Shown: piece by piece, positions 20,500 to 31,510 of the stretch
How the letters are laid out: every line of letters begins with the position of its first letter
How positions within the stretch are numbered: position 1 is the stretch's first letter
Assembly: GCA_030035585.1 (NCBI GenBank)
Contig: CM057482.1
Span: 10,403,001-10,467,000, forward strand
Reading direction: 5' to 3'
Length of the DNA: 64,000 nt
DNA from: Dugong dugon
Lineage: Eukaryota; Chordata; Mammalia; Sirenia; Dugongidae
Made by a program: the position numbers and the translations under genes
The notes under the pieces: model-generated
Seen by the model: the letters and a program-made list of their open reading frames with translations, nothing else
What the model was told of the DNA's origin: nothing
The model's database searches: none

Positions 20500-20616
20500 G
20501 ATGAGCAGAAGTGTGTGGAAACAGTGGAGCTCGGCAGCTATGAGAAGTGCCAGGACCTTCGTGCCCTCCTCAAGCGGAAACATCGCTTTATCCTGCTGCG
20601 ATCCCCAGGGAACAAG
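20500..20616 (+). CDS. PLEKHO2: PLEKHO2 coding exon 3 (residues 54-92, PH domain)
   Basis: 117 bases, acceptor TTTGCCAG and donor GTAGGG, phase 0. It encodes the middle strands of the PH domain, including CVETVELGSYEKCQDL and LKRKHRFILL. Almost every residue agrees with the human protein as I remember it. The first bases (GATGA) also carry the TGA that would end the overlapping upstream ORF. Confidence 0.96.
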
Positions 20617-22379
20617 GTAGGGAGGTGCCCACTGCCGCCTGGTCTCCCTCCAGGCCATTCTATTTGGGAAGATCACCCTGGAAGGTTCAGACCCAGGGGC
20701 TGCCCCGGGTTGGGCCTTGGTTCATTTTGTCCTGGTGCCTCCCCAGCCCCTGGCTGACAGGACATGCATTTGGGCTCTGTGAGAGAGCGTTGCTCCCCTC
20801 TCTCCCGCCAGGCCCCGGGGCCTCCTTCCCAGGCTGTAATTGGAAAGTTGTCTTTGAGGGGTGAGGCCCTTGGCCCTCCCCCACACCCTGGACACAGGAG
20901 GCGCTGGGCTGAGGGCAGGAGAGCTGTGGGCAAGGCCTCCAACCCCCTGCCGTGAGCTGGGGCAGAGGGAGGGTGTGGCCTTCTCTTCAGTCCAGGGCTT
21001 CCTGGGTGGGCCACCCTTCTGCCCCCATCCTGGACTCAGTGCTCAGAGGCCTGCAGCCGCCCAGCTTTCCTCCCCTTGCACTTTTCTGTCTTTGCTGCGA
21101 GGTTCTTTCCCTGTGACCCGCCGCGTGTGCACATTTCCCTGGTGGGGAGTCCAGGTGGCTGTTGACACATGGCGTAGTTTCACAGATGTCGGCAGGGAGT
21201 TGAAATTCTGAGGCTGGTGTGTAGAGCTCCTATCGCCAGCTCGCGCCCATCTGCAGCTGGGCCACACCGTGCGCACCCCCGACCTCCGACTTCTGTACGT
21301 CATGTGGAGCCTCACAGGGCTGGGCTGAGTCACAGAGGCGGGGGGGCTGGGTAGCAGCTCTGAGTCTGGGCTTGCTGGAGGCTATTCTGGTTTTCCTCCA
21401 ACTTTGGGGGCCTGGAGCCCAGCCATTGGTTTCCCGGGGCCCTAGGTCCTGGAGGAGACCATGATGCTTTGCTCATCAACCTTTTGTTCTGCTCTGTGGT
21501 GAGTGGGGGCAAAGAAGCAACCAAGACAGCAGTGAAGGGGGCTGTAGAGCTCTGATACCTCCTTGTATCTTCTCACGATACCATCCCCTCAAAGGGGGCT
21601 ATTGGGCGATGCGCCCAGGGTCAGGGTGGATTTCTAGAGGGTTCACGGGTCTGGGCCCAGTCTCACATGACATCTGCGGCTGCGGGCTCTTTGAGGAAGA
21701 GGAGAGCCATACTTTGGTCTTTCAGGCCAGGAGCCCTTACCCTGCCCTGGAGAGCTGATTGCTGTGTGAGTGGGTGCCGGGTAGGTACACAGGAGTTAGA
21801 GAAACGCAGAGTGCATTGTGCGTGAAGGCCTGCTCCGGTGTGTCTGCCGTGTGTCCTCCTCTTTATGTGAAGGTAGGTGTTAGCCTGGCCATGAGTCTGT
21901 CTGGGTTTTCTGTGCTTCTTAGCGTGCTTATATGGATGTGGGGCAGAGGGGCCTTGCCTTGCTGTCCTCTGCACATGCTGCCCTGGGCCTGCCTCCCTTC
22001 TCCAGCTCTGAATCCCCTGGTGGTGGGCTAGGTGGGCCTTTCAGAGAGGCCTGTTTGTGCAGCTGCGTTCTCTGCTGCTTTAGCCAGCACCCTCCCCCCT
22101 CCCCCCAGCCCTGCCAAGAGTTCACATTGGCCCTGGGCGACTCTGGGAGCAGGGCAATCAATTGGAGATACGGGACTGTGGAGCCATTGGTGGGGGCAGC
22201 ACAGCCGGGTTCCAGCTCAAGGGCCCCCTGACTCTTGTCACCCCCAGGAGCTCCCCCGGAGGGTGGGGGCTCTCCAGAGGTCAGAGGGTGGGCTGCCCCA
22301 GACCATCCTCTCACCTTCCTTTCCATCGCCCTGGGTGTTCCCCACCCTCAGCAAGGCCGCCAGCCCGGCAGGCCAGGAG

Positions 22380-22389
22380 GTCACGTGAC
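22380..22389. promoter_or_regulatory. GTCACGTGAC palindrome (E-box, CLEAR-type)
   Basis: Perfect 10-bp palindrome containing CACGTG, the exact form bound by the MiT/TFE family (TFEB, TFE3, MITF) and also by USF. Binding here is inference. Confidence 0.4.
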
Positions 22390-23522
22390 CCTGGCTGTCT
22401 GGTCCCGAGGCTGCCTTTTTTTCCCTCTAATCAAATAAACAAAGACTCCAGTGTCTTGCAAGCCCCTTCTCCCCCTGCCTTCCCATCCCCACGCCCCTGC
22501 CCATGAGGTCACAGGCCGCCGCTGCCAGGAAGCAGGATGGCCACGGCCGGGCCTTGCTGCCCCACTGGTGGCGGCCAGCTTGCCCTTCCCGTTTCCTCCT
22601 CTCTCACCGTCCCACTTCTTTCCTCTTTGCCTTTTCCCAGGCCACGTGGATCTATTCTGAGGCCATCCCTGTTATCTTTTACATTCCTAGCTGGGCCTGT
22701 CCCTCTCAGGGGCTTTTGGGAAGGGCCTAGGGCAGGCACCTGTGCAGCCTGCTCTTCAGGGCACAGGGTGGGGCCGGGGCTGGAGGAGGGACTTCTTGAT
22801 TTTCTTGATATTCTAATTGTGCCCATTCTGATCATCCTTGTGGAATGCCTGGCTTATCCAGCCAGGATTATAGGGTTCCTTAGGGTAGGGCTGGGTCTGA
22901 TTTAACTTCACTATACTGGCAGTATAGTAGGTCTTCCCTGAGGCCACATTCTGTCACTGCAGAGAAGAGAGCAGAGACCCCTCCCCCAAGCCTGCCACCA
23001 CTGGCTGGGTGAAGGGGAAGGGGCCTGTTTAGGCTGGTCCAGTGGTTCCGTACTTGTCCGTTAAGGCCCAGAGTAGTGAAGGGCCTGTGTAGGGTGACCT
23101 CACTCCCTTGACTCCCAGGCCAGTGCTCCTTCCTCTGTCCCACTCGTGCCGCTCCTGCTGCTAAGTCCAAGTGTGTCCTTCTCAGGCTGTCTGCGGATGA
23201 GGTGCTGCACGGAACGGGTGCTTGGCCAACCCAGGGCCTGTGGCCGGAGCAGGAGCTGGGGTCAGAGGGGCTGGCCCTGGCTCCCTTTCTGCTGGCCCCC
23301 ATTGCAGAAACACCAGATGCGGCGCTGTCCCTTCCAGAGCCCCGTGGAGCCCTGGTGGCTGGGCCGAGAGGCAGTTGCCAAGGTGCCCTGGGGTTTCTGA
23401 CTTCACTGCAGGTGTGCTGCCAGGATCAAATTTACCCTGGTCGTGCAAATGAGGCCTGGGGGTGGGGGAGTGGCCGGTACCCAGGCCCCGTATGAAGGGA
23501 AGGAGGCAGCAGCCTGGAGGAA

Positions 23523-23607
23523 GTTATATAACACGGATGCTGAGGGGGCCAGGCCTACTCAGTGTTACGTAACTGGGAGAGTGGCCGGAGGGATGGCGTT
23601 ATCTAAC
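23523..23607. promoter_or_regulatory. Three GTTANNTAAC motifs (D-box-like cluster)
   Basis: GTTATATAAC at 23523-23532, GTTACGTAAC at 23564-23573 and GTTATCTAAC at 23598-23607. The first two contain TTAYRTAA, the site of PAR-bZIP factors and NFIL3; the third deviates at one base but sits in a longer GGCGTTA/TAACGCC palindrome. Three such motifs within 85 bases are unlikely in GC-rich DNA. Confidence 0.45.
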
Positions 23608-24846
23608 GCCAGACTGGGGGATGGGCAGGCTGGCCACCCGCCGGACAAAGAACTAGGGCATCTTAAGGTCAGAGAGTGGGCAGTGCCCAAAGATGAAGTG
23701 AGGGAAAGAACCTCTGGTCAGTTTAGTCATTGATGGGCTCAATCATTTAGTAAACATTTGGAGTGCCTACTGCGTGCAGGTCCTGGCCTGCATCATGTTT
23801 AATTCCCTCAGCATCGCTCTGGGGTAGGCGGTATCATCCCCTGTCTGAGATGAGGAAACTGGGAGCGTTTTGTCCAGAAGGCAGGCGGTGGTGAGCATGC
23901 CTGTCGCCGAGCACTTGCTGTGCCCATTTCTGGACTTGGTGCCCCCATGGGTCATTTTTCAGTGATCTTCTCATCTCCACGAGGCAGGTCGTGGCGGTGG
24001 TCTCCTTTTACAGATGCGGAAACTGAGGCTCAAGGCCAGACAGCTGTAAGCGGGGGACTGTCTGGTCTGAGGCCCCACTGCTCTGTCTACGCTCAGTTTC
24101 CCTGGCCTAATTCCTTCCCACTCATTTCCTGCCTGGCTGCCGGCCTGTCAAGGGGGGCCTCTCTGAGCCGCCCTATGATTCCAATATAGGAGCTCAGACC
24201 TCCCGCTGGAGATGGGAAGGGACCGGTAGGGGTAGAGTCTGTGGATCAGCACTCATAGGATGTACTTCAGACCACATAGGACCTTGACCATATCCTGTCC
24301 CATCTACTGAGCCTCATGTTCCTCATGAGGAACACCCAACGCCCTTCCTCTCTGATAGTCTGTGATTCAAGGCCAGAAAAGAGACCTCCTCGAGGAGGAG
24401 TCTGGGCTGGGTGTGGGGCCCACCGTGGAGCTGAGGTGAGGCCCTGGCTCCCGTGGGCCTTCGGCAGTGGATACGCTTCATGTTTGTCACCTCTGCCTTG
24501 CCTGGCGTGGATGTAGACTGGGACTTCTTCACAGAGAAGAAACTGAAGCCCGGAGGTCAGGTGGCTGCTGGGAGAGTCCCCTGGGCCAGGGGCCAGATTC
24601 GGGCTCTTTCCGCTGGGCAAGGCTGATTCTAACCCAAACCTCTGGTAGCTCCATGCTGGGGGACAGCCCCTTCTCTGCTGGATCTACCCGCCCAGGCTCC
24701 CAAAGCTGTGGTATCAGAGACATTGTGGGGCTCGTTTTGGTTTGCTCCCAGCCAGCTGTGCCTGGGCAGACTCTGAGAGCTGGGTGGGAAGTTTCCTTAA
24801 GACCCCAAATATGAGCCCTGTTAAACGTCTGCCATCCACCTGGCAG

Positions 24847-24951
24847 GTCAGCGACATCAAATTCCAGGCACCCAGCGGGGAGGAGAAGGAATCCTGGATC
24901 AAAGCCCTCAATGAAGGAATCAGCCGAGGCAAGAACAAGATCCTTGACGAG
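24847..24951 (+). CDS. PLEKHO2: PLEKHO2 coding exon 4 (residues 93-127, end of PH domain)
   Basis: 105 bases, acceptor CTGGCAG and donor GTGCGT, phase 0. It encodes VSDIKFQAPSGEEKESWIKA, the last strand and C-terminal helix of the PH fold, with the near-invariant Trp at residue 109, then LNEGISRGKN. Confidence 0.96.
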
Positions 24952-26537
24952 GTGCGTTGCAGCCCTGTGGGTGGCTCTGCATCCCCCCTTTTCCGTCCAT
25001 CAGCCTGTGTGCCGTCTGAGAGAGGACCCTGCCCCCACCTCATCCCAGACACCCCTCGATTATGTCACTGCTACAAACACTGGGTCATCTGCTGTCTGCT
25101 GTTGTCACTTCATTTAATCCTCACAACATCCCCCCCACACAGTTGGTGGTGATAGTCCCCATTTTATAGATGAGGAAGGATACTGAGGCATAAGGAAATT
25201 AAGTAACTTATTTTAAATTAAAAAGCAGGTCAGTGGTGGGATGGAATCCATCTGATTGCAGCTATGTGAGTTGCATCCTTTCAACCCAGCCTCAGCCGGG
25301 AACAGCAGGCAGACCCAGGCTACAGAGGCTGAAGGTGAGCTGGGAGCCTGAAAGCTCCCTTTTCAGCTTGGCCACAAAGTCCTGGGCTGGACTTGCTTTT
25401 GACCCTGGGCCTCCCTGTCTGTCTGTAGTGACCCAGCCCTGCAGACCTCACCCCTTGTGCTAGTAGTGGTGACTGTGGCAGTGGTGGCCGTGATCAGTCT
25501 TGAGGTGGGCAGGGTGTCCCATGAGGCCAGGCTCCTGGGGAGGGTTTGTCTTTGACACCATGGGTTCTTAGCTGTCTTGGCTGAAGTGGATCTTGGGGGC
25601 CATCTTGAGTGACCCCTTCGATTGCAGAAGGACTGAGGCCCAAGGTGGGTGGGGTGAATCTTCCCAAGCAAGTCTTCCATTAATACCCAGGTCCCCTGAC
25701 TTCCAGCCCTTGGCTCCTGTGTCTCTCCTATGTGACTGTGTCATGCTCAGTCCTTTACTACCTGGAGAGAGTGTCCCCGTCTTAGGGAGAGGGATGATGG
25801 GCCACATCGTGGGGGTTGGGAGAGGGCCCAGGAGCCATGGGCTGGGCCTCCCCACAGTCTTGGTGAAGTAGCGTGGTTCCTCCACTGAGAACAGAAACAG
25901 CCCCCTCCCCACAGTGGGCCTGGACCCCGGCAGACCTGGGGTGAGGAGTCTTAGCCTCGCTCCCCATCACAGCATCAGGCTGCTCCACGGCTCTTAGCCT
26001 GGTTTCCCATGTGAACCATACTCTGGGGCTTCCCAGCTTCTCCTGACCCTGGTTCCTTCCCTCAGAAGAGATGCTTCCATCCAGACATCCCGGCGAGGGG
26101 GCAGAGGCCCTGCTCTTTCCTGGGCTAGCCTCAGGGGTCCTGGGAGAGTGGCCTTTTCTCAGGTACCACAGGGTCTGGGCTGGGCACATAGTTACTGCTC
26201 AGCCCCCACCCCCAACCCACAACTAAGTCTCCAAACAGCCTCAAGCTTCCTGGGTCTTTGGAGGAGCAGGACTGACAGCCCATGATGGGACAGGAAGACT
26301 GAGGGAGAGAGGGAGTACCTCAGACTCTGCAGAGACAGACGTGGCAGTGTAGAGACACAGAGAAGCAGGTGTCCAGAAACAAGGAGATGCTTCAGAGAGG
26401 GGCAACGGGTGGGACGCTGACCTCATTAAACGAGGATGGCAGGTACAGACCCTGCCTCTGGGTCATGTTAATGCCTGGGCACTTCCCAATCTCCCCAAGG
26501 CGTGGTGGAGGCTGACCTGGTTCCCCTCTCTTCCCAG
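24952..26537 (+). other. PLEKHO2: PLEKHO2 intron 4
   Basis: 1.59 kb, GTGCGT donor and TTCCCAG acceptor. It contains an antisense MIR at about 25090-25260; the rest appears single-copy with no coding potential recognised. Confidence 0.85.
25090..25260 (-). repeat. MIR SINE
   Basis: 'ttcatttaatcctcacaaca', 'cccattttatagatgaggaa' and 'gaaattaagtaacttatttt' form the antisense MIR order. Confidence 0.7.
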
Positions 26538-26636
26538 GTAAAGGTGGACAAGAGCTGTGCCCTGGAGCACGTGACACGTGACCGGGTGCGGGGGGGCCAG
26601 CGGCGCCGGCCGCCCACGAGAGTCCACCTGAAAGAA
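26538..26636 (+). CDS. PLEKHO2: PLEKHO2 coding exon 5 (residues 128-160, CPI-like motif)
   Basis: 99 bases, acceptor TTCCCAG and donor GTAAGG, phase 0. It encodes LEHVTRDRVRGGQRRRPP, which fits the L-x-H-x-T-x-x-R...P pattern of capping-protein-interaction motifs known in CKIP-1, CARMIL and CD2AP. Binding of actin capping protein is therefore likely by homology, but not shown here. The codons for HVTRD contain two CACGTG E-boxes, at 26568-26573 and 26575-26580. Confidence 0.95.
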
Positions 26637-28711
26637 GTAAGGGCTTTCCCCTGGCTTGGTCGGGTGGGAGGTCAGTTGAGCCTAGGACCACAGATCCCTG
26701 GGGTGGCAACCAGGCTTGGGGACATTTTTTTCCTGAGGACACCTGGAGTTGGGGGCTCCTGAGTAGTCTGCAGGGGTGTCTGTGTGTGGAGGCAGCTGTG
26801 TTATATGTGCTTGGACTGTAGATGTCCCAGAGCCCAGAGCCTGCTTCATTTACTGAGTCCACACACTGACCTTAGCCAGTCCCTGCCTCCCTGCTCCTCA
26901 GAGCTCAGCTTCCAGGTCTTCCAGGAGAATGGACCTGTCCGCAGACAGCTGGGAGGAGAGCTGTGTCTAATTTTTGTACAGAGGAGGGCTCCGGGAGGCC
27001 AGGGCAGAGAGGGACCACTGAGGAGCTAACCCTTGAAGGATGGTGAGGGTTTCATTTGGTAGACTGGGGGCGAGAGGGGATTGCAGTGGAGGGAATGGTG
27101 GGAGCTGATGTTCGAGGCAGGAGAGTTGAAGGTATGCTGAGTGTCACTGCAGACTGGGAGATTGCCTGGCAGAGGAGGATTACACGGAGGGAGGGAAGGT
27201 TCTCCCCAAGCCCAAGATGGGAGAATGGAGGCCCTGAGCACAGGGAATTGGAAAGAGGGAGGAAGCCCCTTTCAGACCAGTGGAGCTGATGGGTCTGTGG
27301 TGGGTGGTGAGGGAGAGATTTTGGAGGCCTGGGGGTGAGGGAAGAGCAGCCACCAAGGAGCCAATAATGAGGAGGCAGAGGTGAGTGGCACAGAACCAAG
27401 GGGTCATCAGCCAGGCGGCAGCCACAAGTCATAAGGGCAGGACTAAGGAAAAGGCAGGTGGGGACATTAATAGAATATTTTCTAGGAGGAGGAGTCAGCT
27501 TAGGGCTGTTGTGGGGACTCTGGAGGGAAGGGCGCTGTGGAGGAGAAGCAAGAGGCAGAACCACATGTAGAAGAAAGGGGCCCAAGGTTGTTGGAGGATT
27601 TGTTTGTGAGGTGAAGCCACCTGTTCATGTCTGTAAGCTGAGGAAAAGGAGCCTACAGAGGGAGTGGCTCAAGTTACCCGAGAGGAAAGGAAGACCTGAG
27701 GGGGACAGCCAGGCGATGTTGGGGGGAGGGGCAGCCTTGGAGAGAGGGACCCCTCTGAGAAGAATTCAGGGAGGGAGCTGTATGTGGCCGGCCTCTGGTG
27801 GTCCCAGTGACTGAGTGTACGTGTCGCCCAGGTCACTGGTGTGTAAATGTAAAAGGAATGAGGGTTAGGCTTGTTGATCTGAGGCTCCCAACCAGGACCC
27901 TACCTTCTGAGGAACTGTCAGCCCTGCATCTGGGCCTCTGAGGAAAGGAAGCAACTCCCCATGACCATGGGGTTGCTGGGTGTCCTCAAGGGTCCCTGGA
28001 GCCAGGTGGGGGGACAACCATTTGCTTGGCACAGCTGTTATCTTCTGGCAGTCAGCTGTGGCCTGGGGCTGCCCGTGCCTGGGACCCCATCTGACGACAT
28101 GAGGAGAGTGGGCACAGGGTGCCAAGCAGCTGGGCATGCAAGGGCTGGAGCGGCCTGGCCAGAGGGCTGGGTGCAGGGCTGGCAGACCAGACGGGTCTAT
28201 GGGGAGGCAGAAATGAGTGAACTGGAGATGACTCTGGAGACCTGAATCTGAGTCCTGCTCCTGTCACCAACTGGCTGAGGGGACTGTGGACATGGTGGCA
28301 GGTGGGCGGGTTGTAGAGAAGGGACCCTCCCAAGGCCGTACAGGTAAGGGGCAGAAACAGGGCGGAAACCATGCCCCCTGCCGCCCAGGCTGGCACAGTT
28401 GCCACTAACGAAGAATGGCCTCTTTCAAGAGCTGGGAGAAGCCAGGTCGGGGTGCTGAGAGGGCACCTGCCTCTGACTTCCTGGCCTGTGATTCCAAAAC
28501 AGAATCCTCTAGGGGTGTGGGTGAGGAGTCGTCAGGAAGTCACTTCTGCTTCTAACCCAGTGGCCTTGGAAGCCAGGGCAGCGGGAGTGGCTGGTAGGGG
28601 CTGGGGGATTGGGCAGCGTGGATGAGAGGATTTGAGAACCCTTATAGGTGGGCATACCTGACCCAGTGGCCAGTCATCCAAGATGATGCCCATCTACTGC
28701 CCCCCCACCAG
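26637..28711 (+). other. PLEKHO2: PLEKHO2 intron 5
   Basis: 2.07 kb, GTAAGG donor and CCCCACCAG acceptor after a C7 tract. The middle (about 27000-27500) has the G/A-rich look of an old dispersed repeat, also seen near 36.7-37.5 kb and 48.6-49.0 kb. An in-frame ATG at 28622 reads through the acceptor into exon 6, but that upstream part is intronic. Confidence 0.85.
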
Positions 28712-29728
28712 GTGGCCAGCGCAGCTTCTGACGGGCTTTCACGCCTGGACCTCGATGTTCTGGACAGCGGGCCACCAGTGTTTACCCCCAGCGACGATGG
28801 CAGTGTAGCCCAGCCCCAGGAGAAGTTCCAGCCCCTCATGCCTCCCACCAAGACTTCCCCAGCGCCTGAGACACCCAGTGTTGGTGACAGGGTAGAGACA
28901 TCTGCGGGGGAGAGAGCTTCAACCCCTGCCTCAGCGAGCACTGAGACCCACGCTGAGAGCCAAGAGGACTCAGAGACCCCATCTGGGGAGGGCAATGGCC
29001 CTGAGCAGCCCCGCAACGGTATCATGCCCGACAAACTGAAGATGAGCTGGCAGAACCCCAGCCCCGAGGAGCCCCTCGCTCCTGAGAGCACAGGAGCACC
29101 CCAGCTACACTGTTCTGAGACTTCTGAGTCTGCCCCCAAGGAGGGTAGGAAGCCCCCTACACCCCCACCCAAGATCTTATCGGAGAAACTGAGAGCTTCC
29201 ATGAGTGGAATGGAGCCTTCTGGGCCAGCCCAGAGTCCTGGGGTCCCTGACATCTCTGCCCCAGGCCCAGCCCAGGTCTCAGTGAATGGCATAGATGACA
29301 ACTCTGAGCCCACCAAGCTGTCCAAGGCCACGGCCGCCCCAGGAATCCACCAGAAGGATGCAACAATGTCCACTGCACTGCCTGTCTGGGACCTGCCACC
29401 TCAGTTCCATCCCCGCTGCTCCTCCCTTGGGGACCTGCTTGGGGAGGGCCCCCGGCGTCCACGGCAGCCCAGGGAACGGCTGTATCGGGCTGAGCTGGAG
29501 GTGAGGGTGGCCTCAGAACAGACGGAGCAACTGTTGAATAAGGTACGGGGCACTGAGCCGGCCCCTGACAGCGCCGAGGCACTGCTCAGCCAGGCTGTGG
29601 AGCAGCTGAGACAGGCCACTCAGGTCCTGCAGGAAATCAGAGATTTGGGGGAACTGAGCCAGGGAGCTCCTGGGCTAAGGGAGAAGCGGAAGGAGCTGGT
29701 GACCCTCTACAGGAGAAGTGCACCCTAG
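28712..29728 (+). CDS. PLEKHO2: PLEKHO2 coding exon 6 (residues 161-498 and stop)
   Basis: Terminal coding exon, stop TAG at 29726-29728. It begins VASAASDGL directly after exon 5 and is open for 338 codons. The sequence is rich in Pro, Ser, Thr and Glu and probably disordered, with KPPTPPPKIL at 307-316 (an SH3-type ligand) and LGDLL at 399-403. The last ~85 residues (RERLYRAELEV...LRQATQVLQEI...LYRRSAP) are highly conserved with human and have Leu spacing suited to a coiled coil, as in the PLEKHO1 leucine zipper that mediates self-association. The middle has diverged more, which is usual for this family. Confidence 0.97.
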   Translation: MASAASDGLSRLDLDVLDSGPPVFTPSDDGSVAQPQEKFQPLMPPTKTSPAPETPSVGDRVETSAGERASTPASASTETHAESQEDSETPSGEGNGPEQPRNGIMPDKLKMSWQNPSPEEPLAPESTGAPQLHCSETSESAPKEGRKPPTPPPKILSEKLRASMSGMEPSGPAQSPGVPDISAPGPAQVSVNGIDDNSEPTKLSKATAAPGIHQKDATMSTALPVWDLPPQFHPRCSSLGDLLGEGPRRPRQPRERLYRAELEVRVASEQTEQLLNKVRGTEPAPDSAEALLSQAVEQLRQATQVLQEIRDLGELSQGAPGLREKRKELVTLYRRSAP

Positions 29729-31510
29729 GGCCTTCCGGGTCAGAGGCACTGTTCCTCCTGGCCGACTCAGTCCATCAAAGCCTAGTCCTGCAAGAAATGT
29801 GCTCCTGCTCAGGCTGTGGAAGGGCCACTGGGCATGTCGGGATTTGGCCAGGAACTGCCGAGACTCCTGCATGTCCTTCCCACCCTGGCCTGGGCAGGCC
29901 AGTGGTGCCAGCTGCCACCCAGGCCACCGCCTTGCTATCTGGCCTGGTCTCCAGGCTCTGGGCTTGGGAGCTTGTGTAGTTGTTCTGAATGCCCCAGGGC
30001 TTTGACACAGCACCTGGGGTTTCTGGGGGTGGCATCATCTCTGTTCCCCACCCTCAGTAGTTTACATTCCTGACTTCTGAATAGAGCACAGCTGAGCCCC
30101 CCAGCATCCCCCATCTCCAGATACTTTCAGTCAGGGAACCCTCGCCGCAGAGGCCATCTTAAAGCCAGCCCCTCTCCCACCCCCACCCCTACCCACCTAT
30201 TCCGAGTAGCTGCAGAGGCCCTGGGCCCAGGCCGTGGGGCTCAGTTCCTGCCTCAGCTAGGTGAGACCTGGAACCCAGAGGGTCCTCTCAAGGCAGGTGG
30301 GAGGCAGCTTGGCTGAAGCCGTGGCTTTGTGGCCCCTCTCTGGGCCTGTGCTTCCTGTTCTGTATGATGAAGTTTTCTGCAGGCCCTTGCCCTCCGGTGA
30401 GCTGTGGTTGGAGGGCTTAGCTCTGGAGGACCTCAAGGTGGAGGAATTCAGCCTTGCACATTTCTGAAGAGGCAAGCCTCAGAGTGGCCCTGATGTCAAC
30501 CTCAGAGAGACCTGTAGGTAATGATCATAAACCGACCTTCAGAAGATACGCCCCTCCCGACTTCTGTACCTCCCCAGATGGGGTTTGTTGCTGGGTCTCT
30601 GGTTCCTTCTCAACCCAAACAGATTAATCCCTGTCATTTCTTCAGATGCTGATGAGGGTATGTCAGGGCCTGAAACCATCCCCATCCTGCTCCCTGGCCT
30701 CTGCCAGGCCCTTCTGGGGCTGCCCCCCGCTCTGCAGCTGTCCAGCCTCCACCTTGCTGCAGTGGCTGGACCAGGGACAGAGCCACAGGCCAGCCCAGGG
30801 CACTTCTGTATGTGCACTTTGTTTCCAGAAAGATGGGAGAGGGAGGGCGCAGTAGCATGCCTTGGCCTTTCTGCCCACTGGGCCAGTCCCAGGCACCAGT
30901 TGTGCCCCCTGAGGGCCTGCCAGCACAGGCCGAGGCCTTCTTTACTGTGCTTTCACTCTGCTCTTGAAGGAAGTGGCAGGGGTCACGAGGGACAAAGTCC
31001 ACTGTGACCTGCAGGGAGGTAGTAAGCAGCTGCGCCATGGCTCCCGAGTGCCCCCCTGGCCTCAAACCACCCTCCTGGAGCGAAGTGGGTTCCTCTGCCA
31101 TGATTTGTCTCTCTCCCTCCATCTCTCTCTGACATGACAGCAGGTGCATTACCAGGAGCCCACAGTCACGGCCCCCCCTCCATCTTCCCTCGGGGAACAG
31201 CACACCCCTACCAGCAGCCAGAGCTGCCTGGGGCTTTAGCCAATTCACCTGCTCCCAGGAATTGGAGCCTTAGTTTCCTCATCTGTCAGCTTCCAGGCTG
31301 GACAGATACCTGTGGGCCACCTTGTTGGTCTAATGCCTGCTGTTAGTGCCCATGGGCTTCCCATGCTTTGGCCTCTGTAGGAGGGGGAGGAGCAGCCGCC
31401 ATAGCCAGGGGCTGCTGTGCCTGCCTGCCTGGAGGTTGGTATCCTGTGTCTTCTGCTTACCAAGCGCCTTTCTTGAAGTTTGGCAATAAATCCTTTACTA
31501 CAGAACTTCT
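29729..31510 (+). other. PLEKHO2: PLEKHO2 3' untranslated region
   Basis: About 1.8 kb between the stop codon and the polyadenylation signal at 31485. The length fits the ~2 kb 3' UTR I recall for human. No large retroposon is visible. Reading frames in it are short and unlike known proteins. Confidence 0.75.
31485..31490 (+). terminator. PLEKHO2: Polyadenylation signal AATAAA for PLEKHO2
   Basis: Canonical AATAAA, followed within ~45 bases by a GT-rich stretch (TGTTTGTTGGTGTGGGG), the usual downstream element. Cleavage is expected at about 31500-31510. Confidence 0.8.

Larger units (their letters stand above)
20617..24846 (+). other. PLEKHO2: PLEKHO2 intron 3
   Basis: 4.23 kb, unusually poor in repeats and GC-rich, with degraded L2 and MIR antisense pieces near 23735-23880 and 23980-24050. 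Two possible regulatory clusters are listed separately: GTCACGTGAC at 22380 and three GTTANNTAAC motifs at 23523-23607. No extra coding exon is recognised. Confidence 0.8.
9322..29728 (+). other. PLEKHO2: PLEKHO2 gene, coding span (six exons, 498 residues)
   Basis: Pleckstrin homology domain-containing family O member 2. Joining 9322-9330, 16181-16330, 20500-20616, 24847-24951, 26538-26636 and 28712-29728 gives an unbroken 498-residue frame; every intron is phase 0 with GT/AG ends. The human protein is about 490 residues and aligns along its whole length from memory. Domain order: PH domain at about residues 19-118, with the conserved C-terminal-helix Trp at 109; CPI-like motif at 136-153; Pro-rich segment with PPTPPP at 308-313; LxxLL-like LGDLL at 399-403; Leu-rich, probably coiled-coil tail at about 413-492. 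The PH domain should bind membrane phosphoinositides. The paralogue PLEKHO1 (CKIP-1) binds actin capping protein and acts in PI3K/Akt signalling, so a similar adaptor role at membrane and cytoskeleton is inferred. No frameshift or stop was found. Confidence 0.96.

Noticed and set aside
28622-28711. In-frame ATG at 28622 upstream of PLEKHO2 exon 6
   Set aside because: The known protein continues directly from exon 5 into VASAASDG at 28712 through a good AG acceptor. The 30 preceding codons have no counterpart and are intronic.
28642-29582. Reverse-strand frames of 243 and 141 codons over exon 6
   Set aside because: Antisense shadows of the PLEKHO2 coding frame.
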